Positions 46,707-57,562 of a DNA stretch of 64,000 bases are shown piece by piece. The position numbers were made by a program, and so were the translations under genes. The notes beneath the pieces were generated by a model. That model did not search any database. It was not told the origin of the DNA and saw nothing but the letters and a program-made list of their open reading frames with translations. Source of the DNA: Maratus speciosus (lineage: Eukaryota > Arthropoda > Arachnida > Araneae > Salticidae); NCBI GenBank assembly GCA_963932465.1, contig OZ010786.1, positions 596,615,038-596,679,037 on the forward strand, read 5' to 3'. Each line of letters opens with the position of its first letter. Position 1 is the first letter of the stretch.

Positions 46707-48107
46707 CTCCATAACCTACCAAATCGATGCAATTCATTTTGAATTTTATATTGACAGAAATGAAAAGAAATCGAATACGGGGAATACGATTTTGGGTCTA
46801 AGCCGCATGGTAACGGATTTCGTATTAGCCGCATGGCTGCGACTGATAAATCAAAGAAATAGAGAAAATATATAACAGGGTTTTGTACGGATCAGGGTAT
46901 TTTCCAGGAGAGATTCCAGTATTTTTTTTATAGAAAAGAAATCTAGGCTAAACTGGTGAAATTTCGCATTCTTATAAGGAGAGATTTTCTGTAAGAAAAT
47001 AGAGGTGCAGAAGAATTTTCTGGCCGCAAAATTCCAGGAGTCGTACAAACCCTGATATAATGTCATGTATGTATTACTTATATGTATGTATTCTTATGTA
47101 TGTATGTTTATATTCAGAAGTATGCATGTTTCTATTGGGAAATTTTCGCAATCGGGTTTGTAGACAATTTCATAAATTAGCGAGCGTTGTTTGATGCGCA
47201 AATTTAACCATGTGGCGGGGGTCCCAATTACAGAAGGTTACTCTTTTTTTTATTCACTGTAAGTGCTGCAACTGAAATGCACATGGACATTCTCCGTAAC
47301 CTTCCAAATCAGTGCAATTCATTTTGAGTTTTAAATTAAGAGAAATGAAAAGAAATCGAATACGGAGAATATGATTTCGTTTATTAGCCGCATGGTAAAT
47401 ATTTCAGTATTAGCCGCATGGCTACGAATGATAATCAAAGAAATCGAGAAAAATATAATGTCATGTATGTATTACTTATATGTATGTATTTTTATGTATG
47501 TATGGTTGTATTAAAATGTATATATGTTTGCATTGGGAAATTTCCGTAATCGGGTGGTAGACGATTTCATAATTTAGTGAGCGTTGTTTGATGCACAAAT
47601 TTAACTATTTGGTAGCGGTCCCAAATTCAGAAGGTTATTAATTTTTCTTTTTAATTCACCGTAAGTGAATGTGCTGCAACTGAAATGCAAGTGAACATTT
47701 TCCGTAACCTACCAAATCGATGCGATCCACTTTGAATTTTTAATTAAGAGAAATAAAATGAAATCGAATGCGGAGAATACGATTTTGGATGTTAGTTGCA
47801 TGATAACAGATTCAGTATTAACCGCTTGGTAGCGAATGATAATAAAAGAAGTCGTGAAAAATATAAGGATGTATGTATTACATATATGTATGTATTATTA
47901 TGTATGTTTTTATTCAGAGGTATGTATGTTTGTATTAGGAAATTTCCGTAATCGGGTTGGTAGAAAATTTCATAATTTAGTGAGCTCTGTTTTGTGCGCA
48001 AATATAACCATTTGGTAGTGGTCCCAATTAAAGAAGGTCACTCATTTTTTTTAATTCACCGTAAGTGAATTTGTATGTATGTGTTTGAATTTGTATGCGA
48101 GTGAACA
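46707..48107. repeat. Tandem array, three ~400-bp units
   Basis: Units start CCGTAACCTACCAAATCGATGC or similar (about 46707, 47297, 47702) and contain TTAGCCGCATGG, a TATGTATGTATT-type run, AATTTCCGTAATCGGGT and TTCACCGTAAGTGAA. Unit 1 is longer because of the MITE at 46876-47054. No coding function is seen. Confidence 0.9.
46876..47054. mobile_element. MITE (179 bp) inserted in the tandem array
   Basis: Ends CAGGGTTTTGTACG and CGTACAAACCCTG; flanked by ATATAA on both sides. Unit 2 of the array has the uninterrupted AAAAATATAATGTC at about 47451, confirming insertion with a ~6-bp duplication. Superfamily unassigned. Confidence 0.85.
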
Positions 48108-48880
48108 TTCTGAAGTGAATGAGATAAGCATTTTTGTCCTAGATGTACACTTGAAAACAGAAATATATAGATAACAAAATAAAAAAGTCCTAAAATCGTA
48201 AGGAAAAGATAGTTTACTTATTTCTTGATTTTAAGATTTTAGCTAATTTTACGGGAAAACACTAAGCTTAAATGCGAAGAACCCGATTAGAGAAGAATCA
48301 TCAATTCTGAATTTCAGTGGAAATTTCGCCAAATTTGGCAGCTACAGTCAAATTCGCTGCATTTATATCAACATATTTTTGGTCACCAAATTTCGCGAAA
48401 TTTCGCAATACGTCTCCAAGCTTGGCGAAAATTTTGACGTTAATGTATATGACTATATAGTTTTATGCTTATAATCGGAAAATGGATACAACAATAAAAG
48501 ATAATGAGTGAGAAATCAACTTCACTAAAAGTCATAAATCATGCCGTAATTTTTTTTAACCTGTTGCCTAGATGTAGTGTACATTTTAAGAAATGTACAT
48601 ATTTTTATATGTGTAACAATATACACAAAAGTTTCGAAAATGCCGGTTAAAAGATAGCAATTGAGATGAAAGAGTTATTCAGCGTAATTCTATGTGGAAA
48701 AGTCACATAAAAATAACCCAGCTGCCAACGAGTAATTGCACGAATAACGATATAACAACAATAACTCAGATAAACAAAAGTATAAAGTTTGATAGAGGAG
48801 TATAGCAGATTACCCATGTGTGCGTGTTACATACGTGTTACAAACCTTTCCCTTATACCATATTAAATAAGTCTGGGCTA
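48108..48880. other. Unassigned stretch
   Basis: CGCCAAATTTGGCAGC-type words near 48325 recall family X, but no longer match was traced. No gene. Confidence 0.4.
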
Positions 48881-49095
48881 TGCCCGACATGCGAGTCTTT
48901 GAAGGGGCTTTGAAGTTTTCTGCCGTTAGCTCGATGGATCCAGTTCCAATTTTTGGTTGTCTCAAAGATCGAAGCTACATTAAACAAATGAAAATTGCTC
49001 AGCACATCCCCGGTGGTTATTTTTTCTCTTTACCGTAGACTCTCTTATTCAATGAATTCTCTTTACTTTTAACATTTCTGAATTATTTTAAAGAA

Positions 49096-50140
49096 CAACA
49101 AATCACGCTGCATGAAAAATTTGATAATTCTGACATCAGATTTACAGATGAGCAGCAGAAAATACTTCAGATATGCACAGAACAGCTTTCGTCATTGCAA
49201 CCAAAAGTTATAATTTTCGATAAGTCAACTTTAATTATTGGAAAAGCAAGGACTGGAAAAGTAGGATGATCAAAGAAATTAATAAAACAATCATAGAGCA
49301 GTTAGGATCAGAAGCTGTCATTCTTTTGGCACTAACAGGTACTGTTGTGCTTAATGTCGAGGGAAAGTTAATTCACTCAGTGTTTAAAAAACACCGTGTT
49401 TTAAATAGTTCGCTGATTTAAATAGTCAGGCAAAAAGAAATATACAGCTCAGCATGGATACAGTATTATTTATCTTTACTGACGAATTTTCAATTGTCGT
49501 CTTATGGCTGAACTTGAACAAAGATGTCGCAAAGGTACTTTGTTTAAATCCTTGGAGGTATTAGGTAGTTAATCAAGTAAAAGACATCCCTCTATATAAG
49601 AGACATTCTATAAAAGACATTTTGGCTCTTCGCAGACAAAAAATGCTTAGAGCTTTTGAAAATTGCTTCACATTATCAAACTCATTGAGACAAAGTGACG
49701 ATCAGCAAAGGCAGTTTCGAAAGACTCTATATTCGCTTCGCGTGGGTCAAGTTTCATACTACTCTCATCCCTTATGCAACGGTGGAAAGCTACACTGCTT
49801 CCGGCTGAACTTGGATGGTTTCAACATGCTATATGTCTTTTTCCAAAAACAAGCAAGCGAAAGAACATAATCAAGAAGTACTTCTTAAATCAAAGTGGTC
49901 AATGACAAGAATGTTAACACACCACAATAATTAAAAGTAAGATGTAGTGAAGATGATCACGTGTTTGGACTTCAGGCTGGATGCAGAGTTATGTTGCATA
50001 CCAATATCTGGACGGATTGGGGATTGATAATCTGTGTACTGAGTACAGTAAAAGATGCTGTCTATGACCCAAAATTTCAACCCCTAGGCTTGCCACAGGC
50101 TATAATGGTTCATTTTGTTGATTATCATGCCACAAATTAG
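49096..50140 (+). pseudogene. Decayed Helitron PIF1-type helicase
   Basis: Fragments in shifting frames: RFTDEQQKILQICTEQLSSL with a damaged Walker A (IIGKARTGK, 49234-49260), then EAVILLALTGTVVLNVEGKL and IHSVFKKHRVLN, a Walker-B-like FIFTDEFSIV near 49470, the long piece 49622-49867 (NCFTLSNSLRQSDDQQRQFR), and GLQAGCRVMLHTNIWTDWGL with TVKDAVYDPKFQPLGLPQAI near 49970-50110. The order and motifs match the helicase half of Helitron Rep/Hel proteins. Multiple stops and frameshifts; the Rep nuclease part is not visible. A CTAGT at 50336-50340 could be the 3' end. Confidence 0.85.
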
Positions 50141-50299
50141 CATTTGAGCATTACCTGAGGCAACTGATGACTAAATTAAACACTAGAAAATGAGGATTAA
50201 ACGGGTGTTATTTCAAGTTTAATTTTGTAGTATTAAACAGTAATCATGAAAATTAAACTATTTTTTTTTAAATTTTAAAATGTTATGTGTTAAGTTTAT

Positions 50300-50340
50300 A
50301 CGACTCCATGCTCCAACATTTCGGCCTGGCGGATACTAGT
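50300..50340 (+). other. Possible Helitron 3' terminus
   Basis: TTTCGGCCTGGCGGATACTAGT, about 160 bases after the helicase fragment, ends in CTAGT. The hairpin before it is weak, so this is only a candidate terminus. Confidence 0.4.
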
Positions 50341-50628
50341 ATATAGATTTGTATCTATTAACTACATGGATTCTAAAATTTAGTTCAGTAAAGAAATACT
50401 TGCCAAAGTTGAAAATTTCCCTTCTTTAATTTCCGCTAATAAGGTATGGTACGTGAATTCTTTTGTGTAGGTATTTGTGTTGTATTGTTTTAACCAGTTT
50501 TTGACGGTTTAAACCTGTTTATGACAGTTTAAACCAGTTTTGACGCTTGTGATGTCAAAAACCCAATCCTGATAGTGACTGTTTTTACTATGTTAATAGC
50601 AAGAAGTTTTCTATTCTCAAAACACAAA

Positions 50629-50656
50629 ATTTTTTTTTTTTTTTTTTTTTTTTTTA
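50629..50656. repeat. T homopolymer
   Basis: A run of about 27 T bases. Confidence 0.9.
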
Positions 50657-50948
50657 GGTAAAGTAATGCATAGAATTATATTTATTTTATATTACGATCT
50701 GTCGAAACCAATGGTTCTCCCAACTCTAGGTTTGATTGGATAGATTTGTATTCAAAAATTTTAAATTGTCAGCGAGGTCCACAACTTTAGGTTCGCATGG
50801 AAAGATTTTTGTTCAAAAATATAAAGTTATTCAACACTGATTTTAGGTGTATTTAACATTATTATCACAGGTCTGGCGGTCTGGGCAATGCTCAGTGACG
50901 TGGCTAGCTTTTAATATTTGGCAAAAATGTGAAATTGTTATTTTATTT

Positions 50949-51043
50949 ACCGTATTTTCGGGCGTATGGGCCGCGGCGCATACGAGTTTTAAAGTATAAA
51001 ATATTCTAAGTGCGGCTCTTACGCTAGGGCGTCGGATACGGTG
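50949..51043. mobile_element. Small inverted-repeat MITE (95 bp)
   Basis: ACCGTATTTTCGGGCGTATG at the left and GCGTCGGATACGGTGA at the right; GGGCCGC pairs with GCGGCTC. It is GC-rich against an AT-rich background. CGTATGGGCCGCGGCGCATACG near the left end is itself an imperfect palindrome. Confidence 0.6.
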
Positions 51044-51100
51044 ATTTTTTTTCTTTTACAGCAATGTCCTATGGCATTTTTTTTTGGTCAAACCGATATT

Positions 51101-51335
51101 TTATGACGCCATTTCCTCCCCTTTGATCAATAGTTTCATGCTCTCGAATTGGTCCCAAAATATTAGAAAATGTCCCTCAACCGCAAATATCCGAGAAATG
51201 TTATTTCTTTTGTTTATTTTTAAACAATCAGCGGGATGAATAACGTTTGTCTCACCGGTTCTCAAGTTAAAAATGATTACATTTTCCGCCCATCCGTCAA
51301 TAATTACTTTACCCTCCGGAAACTGGAATATACAG
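51101..51335 (-). CDS. Possible terminal exon, beta-propeller-like
   Basis: A minus-strand frame reads FPEGKVIIDGWAENVIIFNL, RTGETNVIHPADCLKINKRN, RIFAVEGHFLIFWDQFESMK, ending EEMAS with a stop at 51101. A good splice acceptor (AATTCTATTTCAG) lies just upstream at 51336-51348. The alternation 'V..G.....I.IFNLRTGE' and 'ISRIFAVEGHFLIFWD' resembles two WD40-type blades, as in F-box/WD proteins; this is inference from pattern, not a search. No upstream exon was found in the window, and the nearest AATAAA on this strand is about 155 bases past the stop (near 50942). It could equally be a captured fragment in a mobile element. Confidence 0.35.
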
Positions 51336-51429
51336 CTGAAATAGAATTTATAGGCAACGAGTAGCATGCAAAAAATTAGTTAAATGTAACAGCGCATACC
51401 GATATCGAAAAAGCATTTCCAGCGATTAT

Positions 51430-51860
51430 TGCTCAAAGACAGTAGTGTAACCGGTTTTTTCTGTGTGTCTCTGTAAATAAACGACAAATACCAGAAATCC
51501 CTGTTCCAAAGTAATCATTTTGTAGTGAAATTCCGTGATTTATATAAATTTCAATACATTTGAAATAGCGCAAGTTCGTTAACCCCTTGAGAGGCACCGG
51601 TATATATTATATACCACCTACGATTAATGAAGTTTTACACCAGAAAATTTTTATTAAATTTTACTTTTCTAAGTTTGGTGGAAAAAAGCTGTAAAATTGC
51701 TTTTACTTATTTTGAAATAGAATATTTCAAAGGTTCCGTTGGGAATTCAGCATTTCACAATCGTAATTGCTTGCCCCTCAAGGGGTTAAAATACGTTGCA
51801 AACGATTTTCCCTCATTGACCGTAATGTAACGGATTTCTTTTGGGTGCTCCTGTAACTGA
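51430..51860. repeat. Repeat related to 43545-44050
   Basis: Shares AGTGTAAC, GTCTCTGTAAATAAACGAC and GTAATGTAACGGATTTCTTTT landmarks with the 43.5-kb array. It is interrupted by the TTAA MITE at 51579-51789, whose removal restores continuity with related units. Confidence 0.5.
51579..51789. mobile_element. TTAA MITE (211 bp)
   Basis: TTAA both sides with perfect ends CCCCTTGAGAGGCA / TTGCCCCTCAAGGGG. The palindrome GGTATATATTATATACC (51599-51615) begins 16 bases inside the left end. CACCAGAAAATTT lies in the core. The 67-aa ORF inside is not a gene. Confidence 0.88.
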
Positions 51861-52200
51861 ACTACTAGTGCGACACACTTCACATTCGAATGCACCAATG
51901 AAGGTGTGCGTAAAGAGCATCATGTGACTCCAGCGGTCTCTAAAAAAAGAAGAATCGGACCAACCGCGGTAGCCTGTCTTTCTCGTTAGCCTCGGTGAAT
52001 ATATAACGTCACATGAGTTTGAAAAAGAGTATTGAAACATGATAAAAACCCGATTATAGAAATATTGGCATATTTTAATATTTTGAGGCTCTCTGAATTT
52101 GTTTTCGCCATTTTTAAATCTATTCCATATATATACGTGTGTATATGAGCGTATATTAGAATTTCCATAAAGGTTTAGGTCCGTAGACCTCATTTTTAAT

Positions 52201-52266
52201 GAAGAACTGAAATAAAAATTTCAGTTCTTCATTTCATTTTTAATGAAGAACTGAAATAAAGATTTC

Positions 52267-52305
<39 letters not shown>
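52201..52305. repeat. Perfect short hairpin and 37-base T run
   Basis: GAAGAACTGAAAT and ATTTCAGTTCTTC form a hairpin at 52201-52230. The left arm is repeated at 52244-52256, followed by ATTTCAG and 37 T bases (52269-52305), as if a second hairpin copy had been interrupted by the T run. Confidence 0.85.
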
Positions 52306-52439
52306 CAAATAAAATTCATAGAATTTTTGTTCTTGCCATTTTTCTTTAATCATGAAAAAATTATTTAAATAACAAAATACTCGGAAACAAATTTCCATCA
52401 AAAGGTTTTAATTTTTGTCTCAATACAGATCACAGAATG

Positions 52440-52677
52440 CAAATTATACATTAGATTGCTCCAATGATGAATCTATAGAAGTTCATTTGTAGCTGTGTTC
52501 TTTTGCGTGTCTTATAAAAATTTATACATTTTTATATTAGGTTTTCATTTGATTCAGGTGAATAACACTTCGACTGCTTTTTTATTGTTTGTTTTACACT
52601 ATATGTTTAATTTTGAAATTGATTTTTCAAAATAAACATTTTTAAAATTCCGAGCAAAACCGGGTACTTTAACTAGT
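52440..52677 (+). mobile_element. Helitron 3'-terminal fragment
   Basis: Matches the last ~230 bases of the minus-strand Helitron at 19017-19847 (AAGTTCATTTGTAGCTGTG, CGACTGCTTTTTTATTG, GAAATTGATTTTTCA) and ends with hairpin CCGAGCAAAACCGGG then CTAGT (52673-52677). The 5' part was not found. Confidence 0.7.
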
Positions 52678-52781
52678 TTTTAAATAAAACACAGTAATCT
52701 AACTCATACACTTCTTATTTTTGACCCAGTAATGAAAACCTTCAATTATTTAACATTATTTTGAAATAATCTTCCGCTTAA

Positions 52782-53467
52782 CAGTGTCCGGGACACAAAC
52801 ATCTTCAAATTTTCAATTTGTTTTAATTGGATTAAAAATTTCTCTGCCGTTTTCTGCTTAAAATGATGTTTAAATCATGTTTCTATCTTAATTAGAACAG
52901 GAAATATTAATTTTTTCGTCTTCGTTTGTTTTCAAAATGTGCCTTTCAAGCTATAGTTGTCAAGGATACGAGTTCTTGTGAAATTGCGTTTTTCTTCATG
53001 ATAGGTTTTTTCACCATTTCTCATATTTAAATTCTTATAACTCGAGAACCGTTAAAGATACAGGGTTGAAACTAGGAACATATCCTTTTCAATTATTTTA
53101 CTTTACTTTTGAGCCAGCATATTTGAAAAAAATATTTACTGTTGAAAATATGATTTTTTTTTTTTTAAGTTGCACCACCTTTTTTTGTATTTTTTTCGTT
53201 AAATATTTTTTTTATTAATATTTTTTAAAATGCTGGCTCTAAATTAAAAAATATATATTTCTGTTTATTTAAATGAAAAACAATTTATAACGATTTTAAG
53301 TTATACCACTTTTTTCATAAATTTTAAATTAAAATTTTTTTTTAAAAAAGCTATGAGAAATTTTATCATTTGATTTTGTTTACAAATAATATGGTTTACC
53401 ATCACAAAAAAATTCAAAATTTTAACTCAATAAATAAAAAATTTTTGAATATGTGTCCCGGACCCCC
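52782..53467. mobile_element. Inverted-repeat element (~685 bp)
   Basis: Left end AGTGTCCGGGACAC preceded by TTAAC; right end GTGTCCCGGACCCC followed by CATAAG. AT-rich interior, noncoding. Part of the interior (53030-53420) resembles 25380-25760 (ACCATCACAAAAA, TTGAAAATATGATTTTT). The target type is uncertain, possibly TTAA with one mutated flank. Confidence 0.55.
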
Positions 53468-53940
53468 ATAAGCCAAATCTTTACAGATAAATTAAAACAC
53501 AATTTATTTCACCAAATGGAGCATTTACATGCAAGATATTAATTCATTTACAATTGAATAATAAATTCAATTTATTTGCCTCATTCAAAGTTTTATAGAG
53601 AATTTCCCGTTTACTATGTTTCGGAATGTTAACTTTATTTTCCGCATAAACTTTATAAACTTGAATCTTTTATCATTCGAGTACGCAACTAATCACACAG
53701 TATGTGGCACTTTTCCAAATCACAAGTGCAGCTGAACAGTTTCAAAACGGAAACAGTTGAAAAATTTACACAAACGTGATACAGATTTCGTGATTTGTTC
53801 GCTTCAAAATGACAGTTACGGTAAAGTTAAATAAAGTATATTTAATATTTTAAAAGCAGATTCAGTTATTGGAAACACACACACATATATTATATAATAC
53901 ATACATATTATTATTTGTATATTCGTATATATATGTAATG
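53468..53940. other. AT-rich stretch, no gene
   Basis: No gene. It ends with an AC/TA-rich microsatellite-like stretch at about 53876-53938. Confidence 0.4.
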
Positions 53941-54064
53941 TTCACTCGATAAATTGTTTCATAAGTGCATTTAAGAATATTGGTAATATATTTTCGGTCG
54001 TTTTATAATTCGATAATTTATATTTTATCGACTGTTTTGTAATAATACTTATATAAGTTGCAAA

Positions 54065-54066
<2 letters not shown>

Positions 54067-54109
<43 letters not shown>
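54067..54109. repeat. TA microsatellite
   Basis: About 43 bases of TA repeats immediately before the end of the right family X copy. Confidence 0.95.
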
Positions 54110-54111
<2 letters not shown>

Positions 54112-54452
54112 ACCCCCGTTCAGACACCGCAGAATCTAAAAGCATGCTAATCTGATCGGTTTTTAAAAGATTAGAGAAGATTGAATTATAATGAGAAAAC
54201 CTGGAGCGATCTCTTTGTAAACGGGTTTCCATTCAATTCCCTTTGATTGCGAAATTTAAGGCCAAATCAGTTGCTGTTAAGACATCCAATGAATGTTTTC
54301 GTGTCAGATTAAAGAAGACCAGTTAAACATTGGAAAAGAAGCTAAAATAAAATGAATTTAATAAACAGATTCTTTGCCTCCCGTTATTTTGTAACAGCGT
54401 AATAAAACGATTGTCTTAATACACTTGATTAAAATTACTACAGTTTACTGAT

Positions 54453-54664
54453 TTAACCCTTTCAAGGGCTATGGTTCATTTTTGGACCACATAATTTTAA
54501 TTTTTAAATGCCACATTGGCACCAGAATATTGAATGAAAATTTTCCTTTTCTAAGTAAGTGAACAAAAGCATTTTCGTATTTCGAAATTTGTTTGTAAAT
54601 TCTGGTGCCACTAACTGATTTCAACATTTTACGAATAGAAGTACCTTGCTCCTGAAAGGGTTAA
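54453..54664. mobile_element. TTAA MITE, E7 family, intact (212 bp)
   Basis: TTAA both sides, ends CCCTTTCAAGGGC and GCTCCTGAAAGGG. Palindrome TGGTTCATTTTTGGACCA (54472-54489) begins 15 bases inside the left end. Inner GGCACCAGAATATT and AATTCTGGTGCC. It sits at the same place as the split copy at 29818-30506 in the other family X copy. Confidence 0.9.
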
Positions 54665-55089
54665 ACGCATAATAATGTATTTATTATTTTTAAGTTTCCA
54701 TTCTTTTTTAATATTCACGTGTAATTACCATTTTCAAAACATAATTTTCAATATTTTCCTGTTTTTAAAACGTACTCATTTAATAGTAATTTTATTTTTT
54801 TTCTGTTTTTAATAGTCACGTGTAAATAAATTTTTAATCGATAGGAAATATTATTATTTTCGCTGTTTTTAGAATTGAAAACAATCTCTATAATAATAGT
54901 CTAACAAGGGGACCACCAAACATGGTGCTCACCGATTTTGATGTATTTTATGTATATGGTAGTGTTCTTAATTCCTAATTACTCTGGTAAAATGATTTCT
55001 TCAAATGGGCCTTACATTTTGAGAAATTGGGGGTCAAAGTTCAGCATACGTTTCAAATACTCATTAGTTTTCAGCTTTCAGCGAGTATT

Positions 55090-55150
55090 TCGTGGCGTGG
55101 CAGCAGAGTTCTCGCCTGCCAGCCGGAGTGCCCGAGTTCGATGCTGTCTT
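55090..55150 (+). other. tRNA-like segment in left terminus of the 4.5-kb element
   Basis: A-box-like TGGCGTGGCAGCAGAG (55093) and B-box-like GAGTTCGATGC (55134), 41 bases apart as in a tRNA. No matching acceptor stem, so not a functional tRNA gene. It points inward. The homologous segment of the other terminus is at 58959-59014. Confidence 0.55.
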
Positions 55151-55199
55151 CCGACGTTTTATTTATTTTAAAATTAATTTCATACTTTTGACACTTTAT

Positions 55200-56082
55200 A
55201 AATTTTAACCAAAGTTACGAAACTTTACAGATTTTTAAATTTTGACAATTTCCTAAAAAAATCGATTTACGTTTCTGATTTTTCATGGAAACATCCATTT
55301 TTCTCTAATTTTTAAACTCCTATTTCTGTTGGCAGGATAACAAATTAATTTGTGTTTAATTTGTGCAGATCATTTCTTTTCAGAAAATTAATATTATTAA
55401 CTTTTTATATTTTAAATACAAGTCTCAAATAATGCATAGTATTTTATTAAAATAAAAATTAATAAAACAAATATCTTTTGATTATTTGGTTTGTTTTAAA
55501 TATATTAAAATATGTTAAATGATAAAATATATATTTTTTAAAATATTACTGACATTTATATTTAAGTTTAGTAAATATACAATTAACCGAGTGACATATA
55601 TCGTAAAAATATTCAAAACGGAATATTCATACGGAAAATTTTCTTATATAGAGCATAATTTCTTACCTAATCTTCAAAAGAAAATAAAATATATAAGTTA
55701 AAATAAATTATTTATTTAGATTTTATTACGAAAGTCTTGCTGACGATTTCATAAAATATGTGTTTCAAAAGTTATATCTTATGTAGGATCCGCAGACGAT
55801 TTTTACATTTCCAGTTGACAATTTTTGCTTTATTATCATTATTTGTTAGAATGAAAAATACTTTGAAATGTAATATGTCCATTTTTATTCATCTAAAGGT
55901 AAACACCTTTGAACATTTGACATCAAAATTATTATTTATAATTTAGACGAAATAATAAATTTTTACTTAAAATTCCATAAAGTAAATAACTATATATAAT
56001 ATATAATTTCTAAACTTTGCTTAAAATATAAATAAATATATAAAGGTAAATAATCATAAAAAAAAAATCTAGACATAAAGCA
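55200..56082. other. AT-rich interior of the 4.5-kb element
   Basis: No transposase or other gene. Short AT-rich ORFs (60-62 aa) lack recognisable domains. Confidence 0.45.
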
Positions 56083-57466
56083 CATTGCTGTCCATTAAAA
56101 TTGCAACACCATGAAGGAATGATCTGACGAATGTCAAAATCACATGAAAGGAAGAAGAGGTTGTAATATGCAAATGATTAGTATTTCAGTGGATTTAGAC
56201 GAGGCAGGCGGGAGATACGACATCCGAAGCACTGCATAAAAGAAAAGTGTCGTAGTGGATTTCCCATTCAGAAAGCGCTTTGTAAGGTCGGCGTTTGCTC
56301 AGAATATCGTATTATGCCTCGAATAAGAAGATAAAAGTTTACCACGAAGTGTCGGAATTCGATCGAGGCAGGATCGTTTATCGTTACGTGATATCGCCCG
56401 TTGCACTGGTCGAAATCCAACTACCGTCATGCAGATATGTAATCAATGGATTGCTGAGGATCATACTGAACGGTATGCAGGATCTCGACGACCTCCCATG
56501 ACTAACATTCGAGAGGGCAGACATATTGTGAGGTCGGCCCTGCAAAACCTTACAACCATATCATGGACCATTACTCAGGAAATGGGCATGTTTGCAACGT
56601 ACTCAGTATCCGCTAGTACAGTAAGACAATGTTTGCAGCAGTGTGGACTGTCAGCACGGCGACCAGTGCTGCGACTTCCCTTGACAATGCAGCATAGAGA
56701 GAGTCGGCGACTCTGGTGCACCGAACGACATACCTGGATAAAGGACTTGAAGAATGTCGTCTTTTCAGACAAGTCCTGGTTCTGCGTGCAGTATTCTGAT
56801 GGTCATATACGTGTCTGGAGTCCAAGGAGAACGCCTGTCACCGGCTTGCATTCGATATCGGCATAGGGGCCTCGCACATGATGTGTTGTTTGGGCAGCCA
56901 TTGGGTACACGACATGCAGATCTCTAGTGCGGATCGACGGTAATTTGAAGGCAGATAGGTACTTTTTCTACATCTTACGTCCAGTGGTTGTGCCCTGTCT
57001 TCGAGGCTTGCCAAATGCCATCTTCCAGCAAGATAACGCAAGACCACATGTTGCACGTCGCATTCTGATCTTCCTCGATACACAGGATATTCGATTGCTT
57101 CCCTGGCCTGCACGATCTCCAGATATCTCACCCATTGAAAACATCTCGTCATGAATTGCTTAGAGACTGGTTCGCCACACTTCTCCAGCTAATACGGTTG
57201 ATGAAGTGTGGCATAGATTTGAAGCAGCATGGAATGAGTTGCCCGTTTCTGTCCGCCAAGCCCAGTTCGACTCCATGCCTAACCGTGCAAGGGCCGTTTT
57301 AGCTGACAGGGGAGCATCTGTTTCTACCAATTTCGCACCCCTGTAAACCACAAAACTGTTTACAAATTTAATTATTTTGTTTTCATGCCTTATTGTTTAC
57401 GCACAATAAATATATTTCTTGTATTTTTAATCTTTCATGGTGTTGCAATTTTAATGTCCAGCAGTG
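56083..57466 (+). mobile_element. Tc1-like element, degraded (1.38 kb)
   Basis: The ends share a TIR containing CATTAAAATTGCAACACC; the right end is followed by TA (57467-57468), the left flank is CA. The length and the one-gene layout are those of full-length Tc1-type elements. The gene is broken (56314-57346). Confidence 0.88.
56314..57346 (+). pseudogene. Tc1-type transposase pseudogene
   Basis: Begins MPRIRR then a stop; with a frame change KVYHEVSEFDRGRIV follows (helix-turn-helix region). The longest piece, 56429-56866, includes HIVRSALQNLTTISWTITQE, CLQQCGLSARRPVLRLPL and NVVFSDKSWFCVQYSDGHIR with the first catalytic aspartate. After another shift, 56927-57151 has LRGLPNAIFQQDNARPHVAR (second aspartate) and LLPWPARSPDISPIENI (glutamate), then a stop. 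A last frame reads HTSPANTVDEVWHRFEAAWN to a stop at 57346. All triad residues are present, but at least four frame breaks make it inactive. The minus-strand ORFs here are shadows. Confidence 0.9.
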
Positions 57467-57562
57467 TAGTTTCAATTTTCGTCAGTAGAGATAAATAAAT
57501 ACAAACTATAAATTTCCATGAAAAAATCATAAGCGTAATTCTATATATTTTTTAGGAAAATA

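Noticed and set aside
46494..46712. Small basic protein (72 aa, lysine-rich)
   Set aside because: Starts at the edge of the ~400-bp tandem array and is not maintained in the other units.
51813..52193. 126-aa minus-strand ORF
   Set aside because: The longest minus ORF of its region, but it overlaps a repeat related to 43.5-44.0 kb and shows no family pattern or splice context.
55090..55150. tRNA gene
   Set aside because: Boxes are correctly spaced, but no complementary acceptor stem was found and the segment lies in a transposon terminus.
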